The notes under the pieces: generated by a model
What the model was told of the DNA's origin: nothing
Databases searched by the model: none
The model's input: the letters and a program-made list of their open reading frames with translations, nothing else
Position numbers and translations under genes: made by a program
From: an uncultured Christensenella sp.
GTDB taxonomy: Bacteria; Bacillota; Clostridia; Christensenellales; CAG-917
DNA: 64,000 bases
Assembly: GCA_910578325.1 (NCBI GenBank)
Contig: CAJTQT010000003.1
Coordinates: 124,001-188,000 of the forward strand
Reading direction: 5' to 3'
Shown: one piece after another, positions 38,032 to 47,905 of the stretch
How positions within the stretch are numbered: position 1 is the first letter of the stretch
How the letters are laid out: the number at the start of each line of letters is the position of its first letter

Positions 38032-39810
38032 TTAAACAATAATTTCATATGCGTATAAAAGCACTTTACGTTTTGTATTTGCTACCCAAAGTCTGTTATA
38101 TTTGCTTAATGTGACAGTAATCTTTGATTTGTCCTCTGATATCGTATAACTTCCAGCTAATACATTATTTATTTTCCCGAGCGTAGAGGTGATACAAGAA
38201 TAAGAAAATGGCGACGGAATATCTACATATTCATTTCGCTTGAATTCATCTTCGAAAATATCAGTAGAATATCGTTTGCTATAAAAAACTAATTTTAAAG
38301 AATTGACATAATAGTTTTCTTTTCCCATATCTTTTACAGGAACTACGCTATAACATCCATGTTCGTATTGATCCGAATATGTCTTTTTTTCATCCATTTC
38401 AAATAATGGACTTGACGGGGAAAATTCTGTCGTTGTAATCCTTTCGGCTCCTTGTTCTAGTAACACACATATTTTTTTATCACTTGATAAAATTTTATAC
38501 TCAACCGTCGAAGTAAAAGTAATAGGAACAAGCACAATCTCACCATTACTTAATCCTACACCTGGTTTTCTATGAGTGAATGTGCCAACTCTATTCGCCG
38601 CGTCCAGTTCGATTCTAATAGTATCATTAACATAAATTTTAGGATATCTTTCACGATAATATATCTTATCTTGGTATTCTGATTCAACTTTTATGTATAC
38701 ATATTCTCCCGAACTTAGAGGATTATTTTCTAAAATTACTGGAATACCTTTTTCCCCGGAAGAAACAACTATTTCAGTATTGTCGTCTTCTAAAACAATC
38801 TCTTTACTACGAACATTGTTCGATATATCTCCGCTTTTTCCTATTATTGGAAGCTTATATCCATCAAGTCTTTCTGCGCTTATCTTTATTACATCTCCTT
38901 CATACAGCATTAGAGTGAATTCTCGATTACTATTATCACGATAAGTTCTACTATTAATTACATTTACATTTGAACTACCCTCATAAATAATCTCAGTAGT
39001 ATTTAGTTTTCTACTATATTCACTGCTAACCATAGTTATATTATAAGAAACAACTCCAGTTGTCAGCGAAGGACATATAACAGATACTACCTTACCCTTT
39101 AACGAATTTATTGTAACTTGAGATTGATTGTCATAAGTTAATACACCAACATATGAAGTATTAATAGCAGATTGTTTATAGCCTTCATTGTATAATGCAC
39201 TAAATGCATTGTCATATATCTTACTACCATATTCCACTTCAAAATAATCTGTACCAGTCTGTTTAGACCTACTATTGGAATAACTAAATGATTTGTTCGA
39301 AGAAAATTCTTCTGTTAAGGGGCTGCTCTTATAATTAATATTAACTAAATGCACTCCTTCATCTTTTATTATTGGAATAATAATTTTCTTTACTGGCTCA
39401 GCGTCTTTTATTTCTAATATACAATTAGACATTGCGTTGAAAGTATACACTGTTGCTCTTTCAACTGAAATATCATTTCCAAGATCTATAGAGAATTTAT
39501 CGCCAATAATTTCTCCTGAAGTTCCTTTAACTATTGACTTCGGATTCATATAATTAGCACGAGCATATGTTCTTATTATAACTTTATCACCTTCAACTAC
39601 ACCAAGTCTTCCATTTTCAGTAGGATTATCAACAAGCTTTTTACCATTAACTGAAATAAAAAATTTTGCCCCTTCCGGTGTGGCTGGATAATCAATAGTA
39701 TACATAGTTAAGTTTTCACCTAACACACATTTATTACCCAGCATAACCGACCTAATTGGAATATTCCCCAACGTTACTTTTATATTTTTATTATTTACTT
39801 TTATAGCCAT
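38032..39810 (-). CDS. Unknown beta-rich, virion-like structural protein
   Basis: 592 residues with GAGGACATT before the ATG. The N-terminus MAIKVNNKNIKVTLGNIPIR recalls small structural proteins of Firmicute prophages; the rest is beta-rich with many Ser, Thr, Tyr and no membrane segment or signal peptide. It lies 8 bases from the tail-fibre-like gene and 10 from the glycine-rich gene, so the three probably form one structure. The family is not recognised. Confidence 0.6.
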   Translation of the reverse strand: MAIKVNNKNIKVTLGNIPIRSVMLGNKCVLGENLTMYTIDYPATPEGAKFFISVNGKKLVDNPTENGRLGVVEGDKVIIRTYARANYMNPKSIVKGTSGEIIGDKFSIDLGNDISVERATVYTFNAMSNCILEIKDAEPVKKIIIPIIKDEGVHLVNINYKSSPLTEEFSSNKSFSYSNSRSKQTGTDYFEVEYGSKIYDNAFSALYNEGYKQSAINTSYVGVLTYDNQSQVTINSLKGKVVSVICPSLTTGVVSYNITMVSSEYSRKLNTTEIIYEGSSNVNVINSRTYRDNSNREFTLMLYEGDVIKISAERLDGYKLPIIGKSGDISNNVRSKEIVLEDDNTEIVVSSGEKGIPVILENNPLSSGEYVYIKVESEYQDKIYYRERYPKIYVNDTIRIELDAANRVGTFTHRKPGVGLSNGEIVLVPITFTSTVEYKILSSDKKICVLLEQGAERITTTEFSPSSPLFEMDEKKTYSDQYEHGCYSVVPVKDMGKENYYVNSLKLVFYSKRYSTDIFEDEFKRNEYVDIPSPFSYSCITSTLGKINNVLAGSYTISEDKSKITVTLSKYNRLWVANTKRKVLLYAYEIIV

Positions 39811-39818
39811 AATGTCCT

Positions 39819-41099
39819 CTATTGAATGTCAACATATTCTGTATTGAATACAATACCTTGTCCATCATAATTCGCAATTTTTGCTAGCTGAATCAAATTT
39901 TCCAATTCATATAAATTTAAACCAAGAACTTGTGCAATTAAACTCTTATCAATTATTGGAATAGTCGGCTTATCTGTCAAACTGTTGTATGATTTTTCAG
40001 AGAGTCCTGCCAAAGTAAATGATGCATTGGTAGGTATTGTAGGTTTATCTGTCAAACTGTTGTAAGATTTTTCGCTTAACCTATCTAATCTAAAGGATTC
40101 ATTACTTGGGATAATAGGTTTATCTGTCAAGCTATTGTAAGATCTCTCACTCAACCCATCTAACCTAAATGATTGATTCGTCGGAATAGTCGGTTTATCT
40201 GTCAAACTGTTATAAGATTTTTCAGAAAGTCCTGCCAAAGTAAATGATGCATTGGTAGGTATTGTAGGTTTGTTATTTAAGTCAAGATAAGATTTGCTAA
40301 ATTCTCTTCTCTTCAACTCATCAATAGCGGATTGCATTGTTGTTGCAGTTAAGCCACTATTACTATTAGAATATTTTACAGAAGATGCTTCAACAGTGAC
40401 GATTAATTTATTATCTGCCACACCTTCAATAAAATAGATTTGTTCAGGATTTACCTCCCCATCTAATACTAATTGCGCATACTCAGTAGCATTTATACTT
40501 TTTGCGCCCCACATTCTTGACCATGAATAATCCTCAACATTATTCGATGGCGTTGCTCCATAACAAAAGCCTATATACATAGTTTCTTCAGTTGGTTGTT
40601 CTGTCATAGAGGTTTTATCAAATGAATACCTTACAAAAACATTATCGCCCTTGTCACCTTTTAAGTTTTTAAATGAAAACTTTTTCGTTCCGTCTGAATT
40701 TGTCACAAAACTAACACTTGGAACACCATTGCCGTCAATTTGGCTAATATCAACGTCCCTAACCAATGCGTTGACTTGATTCAATGCAGATGCTGCAGAA
40801 TTTTTTGCGGCAGTAGAATTTGATTCGGCTGTTGTCGCCTTGCTTAAAGCATTATCGGATTTCGTGTTTGCTTGATTTGCTGTGTTTACAGCATTTGTAG
40901 ATCTGCTTTCCGATTCATCTACCGAGCGATTCCATTGATTAAGAACATCGGCATTTAACGGCGTTCCCTCTTCAGTTACGTTTGTGTCTGCACGCGACAT
41001 ATCAACAAGCATCTCATTTCCTTGCTGTTCAATGATAGTCAGCCTACGACGATTTGGATTTGTGCTTTGGCGATTTCTAAATACAAAATTTGTTGGCAT
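39819..41099 (-). CDS. Phage tail-fibre-like protein with tandem repeats
   Basis: 426 residues, with AAGGAGAAAAAC before the ATG. The N-terminus (FVFRNRQSTNPNRRRLTI, then VTEEGTPLNADVLNQW) follows the attachment region of Firmicute phage tail fibres. A helical Ala/Ser/Asn stretch (about 55-110) suggests a trimeric coiled coil, then a collagen-like LKGDKGDN. Residues about 270-385 are repeats of 25 residues built on SYNSLTDKPTIP. It is the first gene of the operon transcribed from the 49-bp repeat promoter at 41148-41199. No capsid, tube or sheath gene is in the window. Confidence 0.75.
   Translation of the reverse strand: MPTNFVFRNRQSTNPNRRRLTIIEQQGNEMLVDMSRADTNVTEEGTPLNADVLNQWNRSVDESESRSTNAVNTANQANTKSDNALSKATTAESNSTAAKNSAASALNQVNALVRDVDISQIDGNGVPSVSFVTNSDGTKKFSFKNLKGDKGDNVFVRYSFDKTSMTEQPTEETMYIGFCYGATPSNNVEDYSWSRMWGAKSINATEYAQLVLDGEVNPEQIYFIEGVADNKLIVTVEASSVKYSNSNSGLTATTMQSAIDELKRREFSKSYLDLNNKPTIPTNASFTLAGLSEKSYNSLTDKPTIPTNQSFRLDGLSERSYNSLTDKPIIPSNESFRLDRLSEKSYNSLTDKPTIPTNASFTLAGLSEKSYNSLTDKPTIPIIDKSLIAQVLGLNLYELENLIQLAKIANYDGQGIVFNTEYVDIQ
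39955..40290 (-). repeat. 75-bp tandem repeats inside the tail-fibre-like gene
   Basis: About four and a half units of 75 bp encode SY(N/L)(S/D)LTDKPTIP-type 25-residue repeats. Units near 39991-40034 and 40217-40270 are almost identical at DNA level, which points to recent duplication and possible length variation. Confidence 0.85.
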
Positions 41100-41147
41100 T
41101 GTTTTTCTCCTTAGAATATAAATTTATGAGATTTACTTTATTCTCAA

Positions 41148-41199
41148 ATAATATTCTAAACGGATATTTTTCTAATGCCTTCTAACTTTTGCTAATTTA
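41148..41199 (-). promoter_or_regulatory. Promoter of the tail-fibre-like operon: 49-bp repeat, copy 1
   Basis: Bases 41151-41199 match 47848-47896 except for one base. On the minus strand TTAG elements lie at exact 10-base steps (41192-41196, 41182-41186 as GTTAG, 41172-41176). The last one forms a weak -35, ATTAGA, placed 17 bases from a -10, TATTAT (41148-41153). This layout suggests a shared activator binding on one face of the helix. Confidence 0.7.
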
Positions 41200-41222
41200 G
41201 GGAAATGTTTAATAAGATAAAT

Positions 41223-41258
41223 AAAAAATGTCTCCCCATTTTATTTACAGGGAGACAT
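41223..41258 (-). terminator. Terminator of the Rhs-immunity operon
   Basis: On the minus strand ATGTCTCCC / GGGAGACAT (perfect 9-bp stem, 13-base loop) is followed by T6. It begins 18 bases after the stop of the gene at 41277. Confidence 0.85.
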
Positions 41259-41276
41259 CTCATGCATTTGACTTGG

Positions 41277-41789
41277 TTATTCAGCAATTTCTTTTATGAA
41301 AACTACTTCGTCGTAAGTTGGAGAATAGAATATAGGAACTCTTTGTCCAATTAATTTAGAAGCTTTGGTTACTCCAAACCTATCGCATAAAGTACCTCCT
41401 TTTATTATATGTTCTTGCTTGTCATATCGAAATTTATATACTACCACAAAATTCAATCCTTCTACAATCTTATCATCGCCGTATCCTGTTTCGACTTTAG
41501 CATATAGTTTAACAAAATCTTTTTCCCATAACTTAATCTTATATTCAAATACATATTGGCGTATAAGAAAATATGACCATATGATGTCTGCAAATATAGC
41601 AACTATTAATAAAGTGGCATATATACCTATAACTGATTCTGTCACCCCATCACCTATGGCATCTATGCTTATACCAACAATAGTGCCAATTAGCATTAAT
41701 GTGGCTATTGATACTGCAAATATAAGCAAAATTTTACAAGTCTTGTTCATGTACCAGCCATATTTGGGTGATGATTCTATCTTATCCAT
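41277..41789 (-). CDS. Two-span membrane protein, candidate immunity factor for the Rhs protein
   Basis: 170 residues with AAGAGG before the ATG. Two long hydrophobic segments (ILLIFAVSIATLMLIGTIVG and IGIYATLLIVAIFADIIWSY) are followed by a soluble beta-rich domain with a DUF3592-like look (VVYKFRYDKQEHIIKGGTL, then GQRVPIFYSPTYDEVVFI). It is 42 bases downstream of the Rhs gene and ends at that operon's terminator. Genes in this place usually encode immunity to the Rhs tip; a membrane-bound immunity protein would fit a membrane-acting tip. This is inference from order and topology. Confidence 0.6.
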   Translation of the reverse strand: MDKIESSPKYGWYMNKTCKILLIFAVSIATLMLIGTIVGISIDAIGDGVTESVIGIYATLLIVAIFADIIWSYFLIRQYVFEYKIKLWEKDFVKLYAKVETGYGDDKIVEGLNFVVVYKFRYDKQEHIIKGGTLCDRFGVTKASKLIGQRVPIFYSPTYDEVVFIKEIAE

Positions 41790-41831
41790 AATAACCTCTT
41801 ATATATAGATAATTTTGTTATAATTCTAATA

Positions 41832-44800
41832 TTAACCAAATAGCCACCGTAGTATATTGACTATCCACATAGGCAATTCATCTTCTGCACTCTTTTTAGT
41901 ATATTCATCAGGACTATAAGAATTTCCCGTTGCAATATTTACAATATAGTTTCCTAACGTGCTTCCCAACAATCCACCTGCAATTCCTCCTGCAAATCCA
42001 AAAGATTTCATCAATGTAGTTGTGCTAATAATTTTACCGACCTTTACACCTGAAGCGATATGTGTCATATTTCCTAAATTAAATCCGAAAAGAGAACCCA
42101 TAGCTTGACCGCTTAAAGACATAATACCAGAAAATAAACCAATAATTCCACCAGCAATCATAGCCGAGCCACCAGATTCTAAAACTCGTCCTGGGTCTGC
42201 CGTACTAAATCCCCCTTGTTCTTCAATACTGGTTCCTATTCCCACTATTCCACCAATACCCATTCCTACTGAAACTGATGCAACAACAGTAAGCGTTGTG
42301 GCAGTAGCCGCAACTGTTGTGGCGGCCGCTGCAAACGCAGCCCCTACTCCTGTAGCTATTAAAGCAACAGATAGCACTGCTAATGCAGCTACTCCTAACC
42401 ATTTTAACCATTTGGGCACATTTCCGTTGTCATCGGTTAGCATTACAGGATTATCCAAGCAGTATGCATACAGGTTAAGTCCGTTTATTTCTTCCGCTTC
42501 AACGTTGCTTACGTCATCTGCATTGATAAATCTACCTACTTCGCTATCATAATAACGAGTGTTTAGATAGTACAACCCTGTTTCAACATCGTAATAATAA
42601 CTGCGATATCTATAAGGGTTGAAATTTGCTATCCTTAAATATGCTTGCGATATTTCCGTTGTCGGAGTTGCAGTATATGCGCCGTTTTCTAACACCAAAG
42701 TCTTATGGTTGCCCCAAGCGTCATAAACATACTGCACTATTTCAGCGCCGGTATTGTCCATTATAGCAAGCACGTCGCCTTGTATGTTCTTCTTGTAATA
42801 GAACTCTGTGCCGTTCAAGTTAAAGCCGTTTAAGCCGTCTATGCCTCTTGTAAACAAAACCGTATCATTTCCGCACTCTTGCGCAACTATTGTTGTCCCG
42901 TCCACAAAGAACTTCGTTTCTACGCCATTAATCGTCTTTGATATACGTATGCCTTGCGCATTATACTTGTACGATACGCTTCCTATGCTGTCCAACTGTC
43001 TGCCGTGACTCCAACTCAAAGTCTTGCCACGATAAATTCCCGGATTGCCAAGATTATCATATCTTCCGCAAATTTGTCCATTGTATGAAAGCAGTTGATC
43101 TCGCCATCCTTTGGACGCATATTCGTAATAGAAGGTATTGCCGTTTTCAAGGTTCTCGGTATCTTTAAGTGTGTACGAATACTCCGTTCTGCTTAAAATA
43201 TTACCTCCATTATCGTACTCAAAAATAGTGGTTTTGTCAAGATTTTTATTATCTTCACGGACTATTCTCGATAACGAGTCATAGGCATAACGCACGATAG
43301 TCACATTATTTGCTTTTATCGCTATTATATTGCCTTTTTCGTCATAACTATATGAAAGACGTTCTTTTCTTTTGCCATTCTTCTCAAACCATTCGCTTGC
43401 CACAAGTTCGCTTGTATGGTCGCCAACTTGTTTATAAAAGATATCTTTGCCAAAAGAGCTTGCCCCTTTCTTTTGATCAATTCCGCTCATTCTGCCGAGT
43501 TTATCATAAATAGGCGTCTGCTCTATTCCATTTGGCAAGTTTATACGGGAAAGTCTTCTATCAGGAGTATTTTCGTATGAGTACGCAGTTAAACGTGTAT
43601 GCGAGCCTATATTCAGTTTGCTTTCAAGAATATTACCTTGACTGTCATAATTATTCTCTACAGCCAATATTCTTTCGTCTCGGTTAAGATATTCTCGTTT
43701 GCATTCGTTGCCTTGCGCATCATAGTCAATCATCTGCTTAATATTAGTTGTTAAATCATTGGTCATAATGAGCCTATCAGAAGTGTCATATCCATATCTA
43801 AGTATTGTCGCTTTCCCTGAAGAAGTGCCTCTCTCGAATTGTTGATAATTAATTTCCGATATTTTGCCATTCAAATCCGCTATACTTTCATAATCATAAT
43901 ATGAACCATTACTGCTATTGGCTTTCATATATCTTTTAGTAGTTACTATACGCTTGTTGACTTTATCATTACTTATTTGTTTGCGCATATATGGCTTTTC
44001 TGCCACTGCAACCTCCGTTACATCGCCATAATTATCATATGCGTATTCTATTTCTGTACCGTTATGACTAAGTTTAGTGAGTAAACCTAAGGTGTATTCC
44101 ATTACGTTTGCATTTTGCTGCCCGTCAACACTTGCAGATACACTCAGTAAAGTGTCGTCGTTATGGTCATAGCCATATGCAACCTGCTCCCCGTTCTTAT
44201 CAGTAGACACACTTACAATATCTGTATTTGGAATATTCGTATAGTCACATACCTTTTCGCCAAACTCATTTACAGCTCCGATTTCAGTACCCTTGTCATC
44301 TAATATGCTTTCCTCATAATATTTGCTTGAAGGCTCGTCTTGATTATATGTTATATTCTTTAATACAATGCCTTTATCATTATATTCAGTCTCATTAACT
44401 ATACCATTATAATCTACGGTGCGAATAAGCGCTCCTATTGCATTATAGTCATATGTAGTTATATATTCTTTGCTGGAATCATCTCTTCTCAATATAACTT
44501 TGACAAGTTTCTTATCGTCATCATATTCATATTCGGTGAAATACTTAGATTTACTATTTTCTTCGTAAGTTTTTGCGCCATCAGAATTGTATTCGCTATA
44601 ATTCCACTCTCCTTCCTTTAATTGCATATTTTTTATCTGTGCAAAATTCGTATTTAATGAATAATCCATATATACAAATAAACTCTCCAATATATACGAT
44701 TTATTTTCACTCAAAACAATAGGCACTGAACAGTACTGCCAGTCTTGTTGTTGCCAATCAAAACTTGCATAAACATTATCAGTAACAGATACATTATTTT

Positions 44801-47800
44801 TAGTATCTCTATATGTGATTACTGCGCCGATTTCAAATCTCCTTCCTCTTTGTGTACTATCGGCAAATTGTAAAAATTCTTTTTCTAACTCATCATAAGT
44901 TTCATCACTGCCGATCCTATCTCCAAAACAAGTGCATCTTCTTCTTGCATATGCCGAATCAGCCATTGCCCATGCTGATAAAACAAAATCCTTTTTGCCA
45001 CTGTTAATAATTTTCGTCACATCAACATTTTTTCCGATCCTTTCATCTGTTGGATTAATTATTACAGTATTAGAACTCTCCGCTTCAAACGAAGAAAGTG
45101 TTTCCCCGTCAATACCGTCCACATCTCCCATATTGAAGTTATTCCCTAAATAGTTTTCCGCAACGATTTCATGTTCGCATACAGAGTCACCATTTCTATT
45201 AATGAAGCAAGTATTTTGCAAATAATCTTCTCCGTATATTTTTGGAGTTGATGAATAAGCAATTTTTCCATTTGAATAATCAAATGATTTTGCTAAACAT
45301 CCATCTAATCCATTTTTCTTCTCATAAATGGTGATCGGTCTGCAATCATTATCAAATAAGTAAACTATCTCCTTCCCGTTCTCTTCCGTAATAGTTGTAC
45401 GGCGACAATCATTGTAAGCTATATTTATTTCTGATTTTTTAACTAGTCCTGTAAAATTTTTCTTGCTATTATGTCTTATTTTCCTTTGTTTTGCAATTTC
45501 GGCAACACTGTTTATCCTATTATTAGAATATGAAAGTTGAATACCTAAACCATTGGGAGCAACCATTTCTTTTAATAGTTCATCATCATATGTATAAGTA
45601 GATTCTGTTTCATCATTATAAATAACTTTCGTTAATCTTTCATTTGTGTCATAAACATATTGTGTTTCTCGTCCCCTACCATCAGTAATAGAAATAAGCA
45701 TACCATTGTTAGAGTCATACTTTAAACCTAATTCATTTTTATCTCCGACTATTCTTTCTATTTGATTCTCATCATTAAATTCAAAATATATTGCATTTTC
45801 CCATTTATCAGCGATCATTACCAATCGATAGACCTCTCCTATTGGATAATCTGTATTTTCATTATTCAAAAACATATCTGTTTTGTTAGGTAAATCGATT
45901 CTATTTTGTATCGCAAAATAGTTATCATTGACTTCTGTGTCTAAACGAGAAAAACCAAATGTTGTACCCTCCTCATTACTTATATAATGTACAGGCACTC
46001 GTCGTTGTAGTTTTTTTAATTCATTTTTTGATTTTACTACTTCATCTTCATATTCATGTATTAATTTTTCACATGACTTGCAATCTCTATAAACTTGGTT
46101 AATATCCAAATCGAGTTGACTTATTTGAATTTCGCTTAATGACATATTGGTATGCAAATCATTTGTTTCAAAAAACAGTTTATAGCCCAAATCTTCAAAT
46201 AAATAATTCGCATCCGCTACACTTAAATCTAACGATTCTCTAATCAACTGTTCTAATTTGGATTGTGAACATTTATTGGTTAATTCATCAGACTTAACAG
46301 ACAATTGATTTTGATAATCTTTTAAACTGTCTGTCACAGGTTCATCTGGATTTGCATTTTCAGATACACCCCATGTTGCCTTATCCTGTTCATTTTGAAT
46401 ATACATACTCACGGCAGAACTTTTAATACTAGTTGAAGAAAGTAGTGTACCTTCACTCTCGCTATTAATATCTAAATAAATTGTATTAGGATCTTCTTCC
46501 GGATTATTTCCACACTGAAAATCGTCTGCTGTTGAAATTTTTACATTGATATCTGGGTTTTTGATAATGTCACCAACTCTATTATAAACCGTATCAAAAG
46601 CATCTTTATTAATTGCGTCTTTAATAGTCGAATCATTATTATTTGAGTTTGTATCATCAGTATTTTTAATCAAATTTATAAATTCACCATATTTTTCTAA
46701 TTTCTTTATGGCTTGTTGAGCATCGTATAATTCTTTTTCTAAATTAGCTCTTTTCTTTGAATCTTTTGAACTTAATTTTTGTATTTGATTTTGAATATCT
46801 AACGATTTTTTACTCAATGCAAACAAGCAGATCTTTTGCTTATTAATTGCAATATTATATTTTAAATCATCTATATTGCCGTTCAATTGCTTAATATTCT
46901 CTTTCACCTGAACAATTTCGTCAATTTCTGTTTGAATATACTTAATTCCTTTAAAGCCTTCTAATTGGGTAACTAATGTCATACCAGAAGATGTGACAAG
47001 TTCTTTTTCCACTTTATATTTTCTATTACCTACAAAATATAGATTTTCATTTTCGTCTATATTGACTTCGCTATAATTTAAATAATGTTTAACCTTATTA
47101 TTATCTAAATAATAATATTTTTCTTTGAATATATGTTTATTACCTTTGCCATCTAAAAATGTGAAAATTTTAGAAATCTTGTCAGCGTCTATTGCTGGAA
47201 TACTTTCTCTTATGAGATATTGTTGCATGTTCAATTTCCAATTTTTCCCAAATCCAGCAGTCAATCTATTTTCTGAAATAGTATGAGTTCTATCCATAAA
47301 TGGATCATAAATATGCGAAAGACCTACTGATAAAGAACCTGACCTTATAGAGGCATCCAAATGCGTAAATTTTAAATCTCCTGTTGCTAAATTAATACGC
47401 CCTTGCCCTGCTCTACCTGCATCAATCTCTTTATAGGCATTGTTTTCCAATAAAAGATTTTTTGGAATATAATCTATAATTACTGCGCTTCTTAGCTTAT
47501 TAAAAGTAATTATATTAATATCGTCCTTGCTAAAAGTAAGGTTTAGAATTTCATCATTATTTATCGCATCTGTTAATTCTTCAGTAATATTAATGCATAT
47601 ATACCGTTGGGCAATAGTAGGAGTGATATAATCTATAATTTTGTCCTTACAGCTCACTGTACCATTATATGAATTATTCATATTTTGAACATATAATTTA
47701 ATTACAGCGTTTTTTATTTTGTTATCATTTGTCAATGAAGATTTATATGACACTTTGAAAAAATCAGAAGTGGCACTAAATCTAAGATTATTACTCCCAT

Positions 47801-47816
47801 CAATTTTTTTAAACAT
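41832..47816 (-). CDS. Rhs/YD-repeat polymorphic toxin-like protein with hydrophobic tip
   Basis: 1994 residues, with AAAGGAG before the ATG. Residues 1-120 look like a DNRLRE-type beta domain (NLRFSATSDFFKVSYKSS); no signal peptide is seen. About 290-390 and 500-620 are coiled-coil-like insertions not usual in Rhs proteins. YD repeats (YDTNERLTKVIYNDETESTY, YDSLSRIVREDNKN) run from about 700 to 1740. The Rhs core (TRYYDSEVGRFINADD, then NLYAYCLDNPVMLTDDNGN) ends near 1800. The remaining 195 residues are alanine- and glycine-rich hydrophobic helices ending MWIVNILRWLFG, without a recognisable nuclease. They may form a pore, or the tip toxin may have been lost. It is transcribed from the second 49-bp repeat promoter. 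Confidence 0.85.
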   Translation of the reverse strand: MFKKIDGSNNLRFSATSDFFKVSYKSSLTNDNKIKNAVIKLYVQNMNNSYNGTVSCKDKIIDYITPTIAQRYICINITEELTDAINNDEILNLTFSKDDINIITFNKLRSAVIIDYIPKNLLLENNAYKEIDAGRAGQGRINLATGDLKFTHLDASIRSGSLSVGLSHIYDPFMDRTHTISENRLTAGFGKNWKLNMQQYLIRESIPAIDADKISKIFTFLDGKGNKHIFKEKYYYLDNNKVKHYLNYSEVNIDENENLYFVGNRKYKVEKELVTSSGMTLVTQLEGFKGIKYIQTEIDEIVQVKENIKQLNGNIDDLKYNIAINKQKICLFALSKKSLDIQNQIQKLSSKDSKKRANLEKELYDAQQAIKKLEKYGEFINLIKNTDDTNSNNNDSTIKDAINKDAFDTVYNRVGDIIKNPDINVKISTADDFQCGNNPEEDPNTIYLDINSESEGTLLSSTSIKSSAVSMYIQNEQDKATWGVSENANPDEPVTDSLKDYQNQLSVKSDELTNKCSQSKLEQLIRESLDLSVADANYLFEDLGYKLFFETNDLHTNMSLSEIQISQLDLDINQVYRDCKSCEKLIHEYEDEVVKSKNELKKLQRRVPVHYISNEEGTTFGFSRLDTEVNDNYFAIQNRIDLPNKTDMFLNNENTDYPIGEVYRLVMIADKWENAIYFEFNDENQIERIVGDKNELGLKYDSNNGMLISITDGRGRETQYVYDTNERLTKVIYNDETESTYTYDDELLKEMVAPNGLGIQLSYSNNRINSVAEIAKQRKIRHNSKKNFTGLVKKSEINIAYNDCRRTTITEENGKEIVYLFDNDCRPITIYEKKNGLDGCLAKSFDYSNGKIAYSSTPKIYGEDYLQNTCFINRNGDSVCEHEIVAENYLGNNFNMGDVDGIDGETLSSFEAESSNTVIINPTDERIGKNVDVTKIINSGKKDFVLSAWAMADSAYARRRCTCFGDRIGSDETYDELEKEFLQFADSTQRGRRFEIGAVITYRDTKNNVSVTDNVYASFDWQQQDWQYCSVPIVLSENKSYILESLFVYMDYSLNTNFAQIKNMQLKEGEWNYSEYNSDGAKTYEENSKSKYFTEYEYDDDKKLVKVILRRDDSSKEYITTYDYNAIGALIRTVDYNGIVNETEYNDKGIVLKNITYNQDEPSSKYYEESILDDKGTEIGAVNEFGEKVCDYTNIPNTDIVSVSTDKNGEQVAYGYDHNDDTLLSVSASVDGQQNANVMEYTLGLLTKLSHNGTEIEYAYDNYGDVTEVAVAEKPYMRKQISNDKVNKRIVTTKRYMKANSSNGSYYDYESIADLNGKISEINYQQFERGTSSGKATILRYGYDTSDRLIMTNDLTTNIKQMIDYDAQGNECKREYLNRDERILAVENNYDSQGNILESKLNIGSHTRLTAYSYENTPDRRLSRINLPNGIEQTPIYDKLGRMSGIDQKKGASSFGKDIFYKQVGDHTSELVASEWFEKNGKRKERLSYSYDEKGNIIAIKANNVTIVRYAYDSLSRIVREDNKNLDKTTIFEYDNGGNILSRTEYSYTLKDTENLENGNTFYYEYASKGWRDQLLSYNGQICGRYDNLGNPGIYRGKTLSWSHGRQLDSIGSVSYKYNAQGIRISKTINGVETKFFVDGTTIVAQECGNDTVLFTRGIDGLNGFNLNGTEFYYKKNIQGDVLAIMDNTGAEIVQYVYDAWGNHKTLVLENGAYTATPTTEISQAYLRIANFNPYRYRSYYYDVETGLYYLNTRYYDSEVGRFINADDVSNVEAEEINGLNLYAYCLDNPVMLTDDNGNVPKWLKWLGVAALAVLSVALIATGVGAAFAAAATTVAATATTLTVVASVSVGMGIGGIVGIGTSIEEQGGFSTADPGRVLESGGSAMIAGGIIGLFSGIMSLSGQAMGSLFGFNLGNMTHIASGVKVGKIISTTTLMKSFGFAGGIAGGLLGSTLGNYIVNIATGNSYSPDEYTKKSAEDELPMWIVNILRWLFG

Positions 47817-47844
47817 AATTTGCTCCTTTGGTAAAAGTTTATAT

Positions 47845-47903
47845 TTTATATTCTAAACGGATATTTTTCTAATGCCTTCTAATTTTTGCTAATTTACACT
47901 AAT
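47845..47903 (-). promoter_or_regulatory. Promoter of the Rhs operon: 49-bp repeat, copy 2, with ATTAG array
   Basis: Bases 47848-47896 repeat 41151-41199 with one mismatch. On the minus strand ATTAG occurs four times at exactly 10-base spacing (47899-47903, 47889-47893, 47879-47883, 47869-47873). The last one plus A forms -35 ATTAGA, then 17 bases, then -10 TATAAA (47845-47850). The array lies 2 bases below the stop of the DUF1492/ArpU-like regulator gene, which may encode its activator. Confidence 0.72.
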
Positions 47904-47905
47904 CT

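Noticed and set aside
39955..40290. Regular repeats that could suggest a CRISPR array
   Set aside because: The repeats are in frame within a gene, 75 bp long with no unique spacers between constant short repeats, and encode a tail-fibre-type motif.
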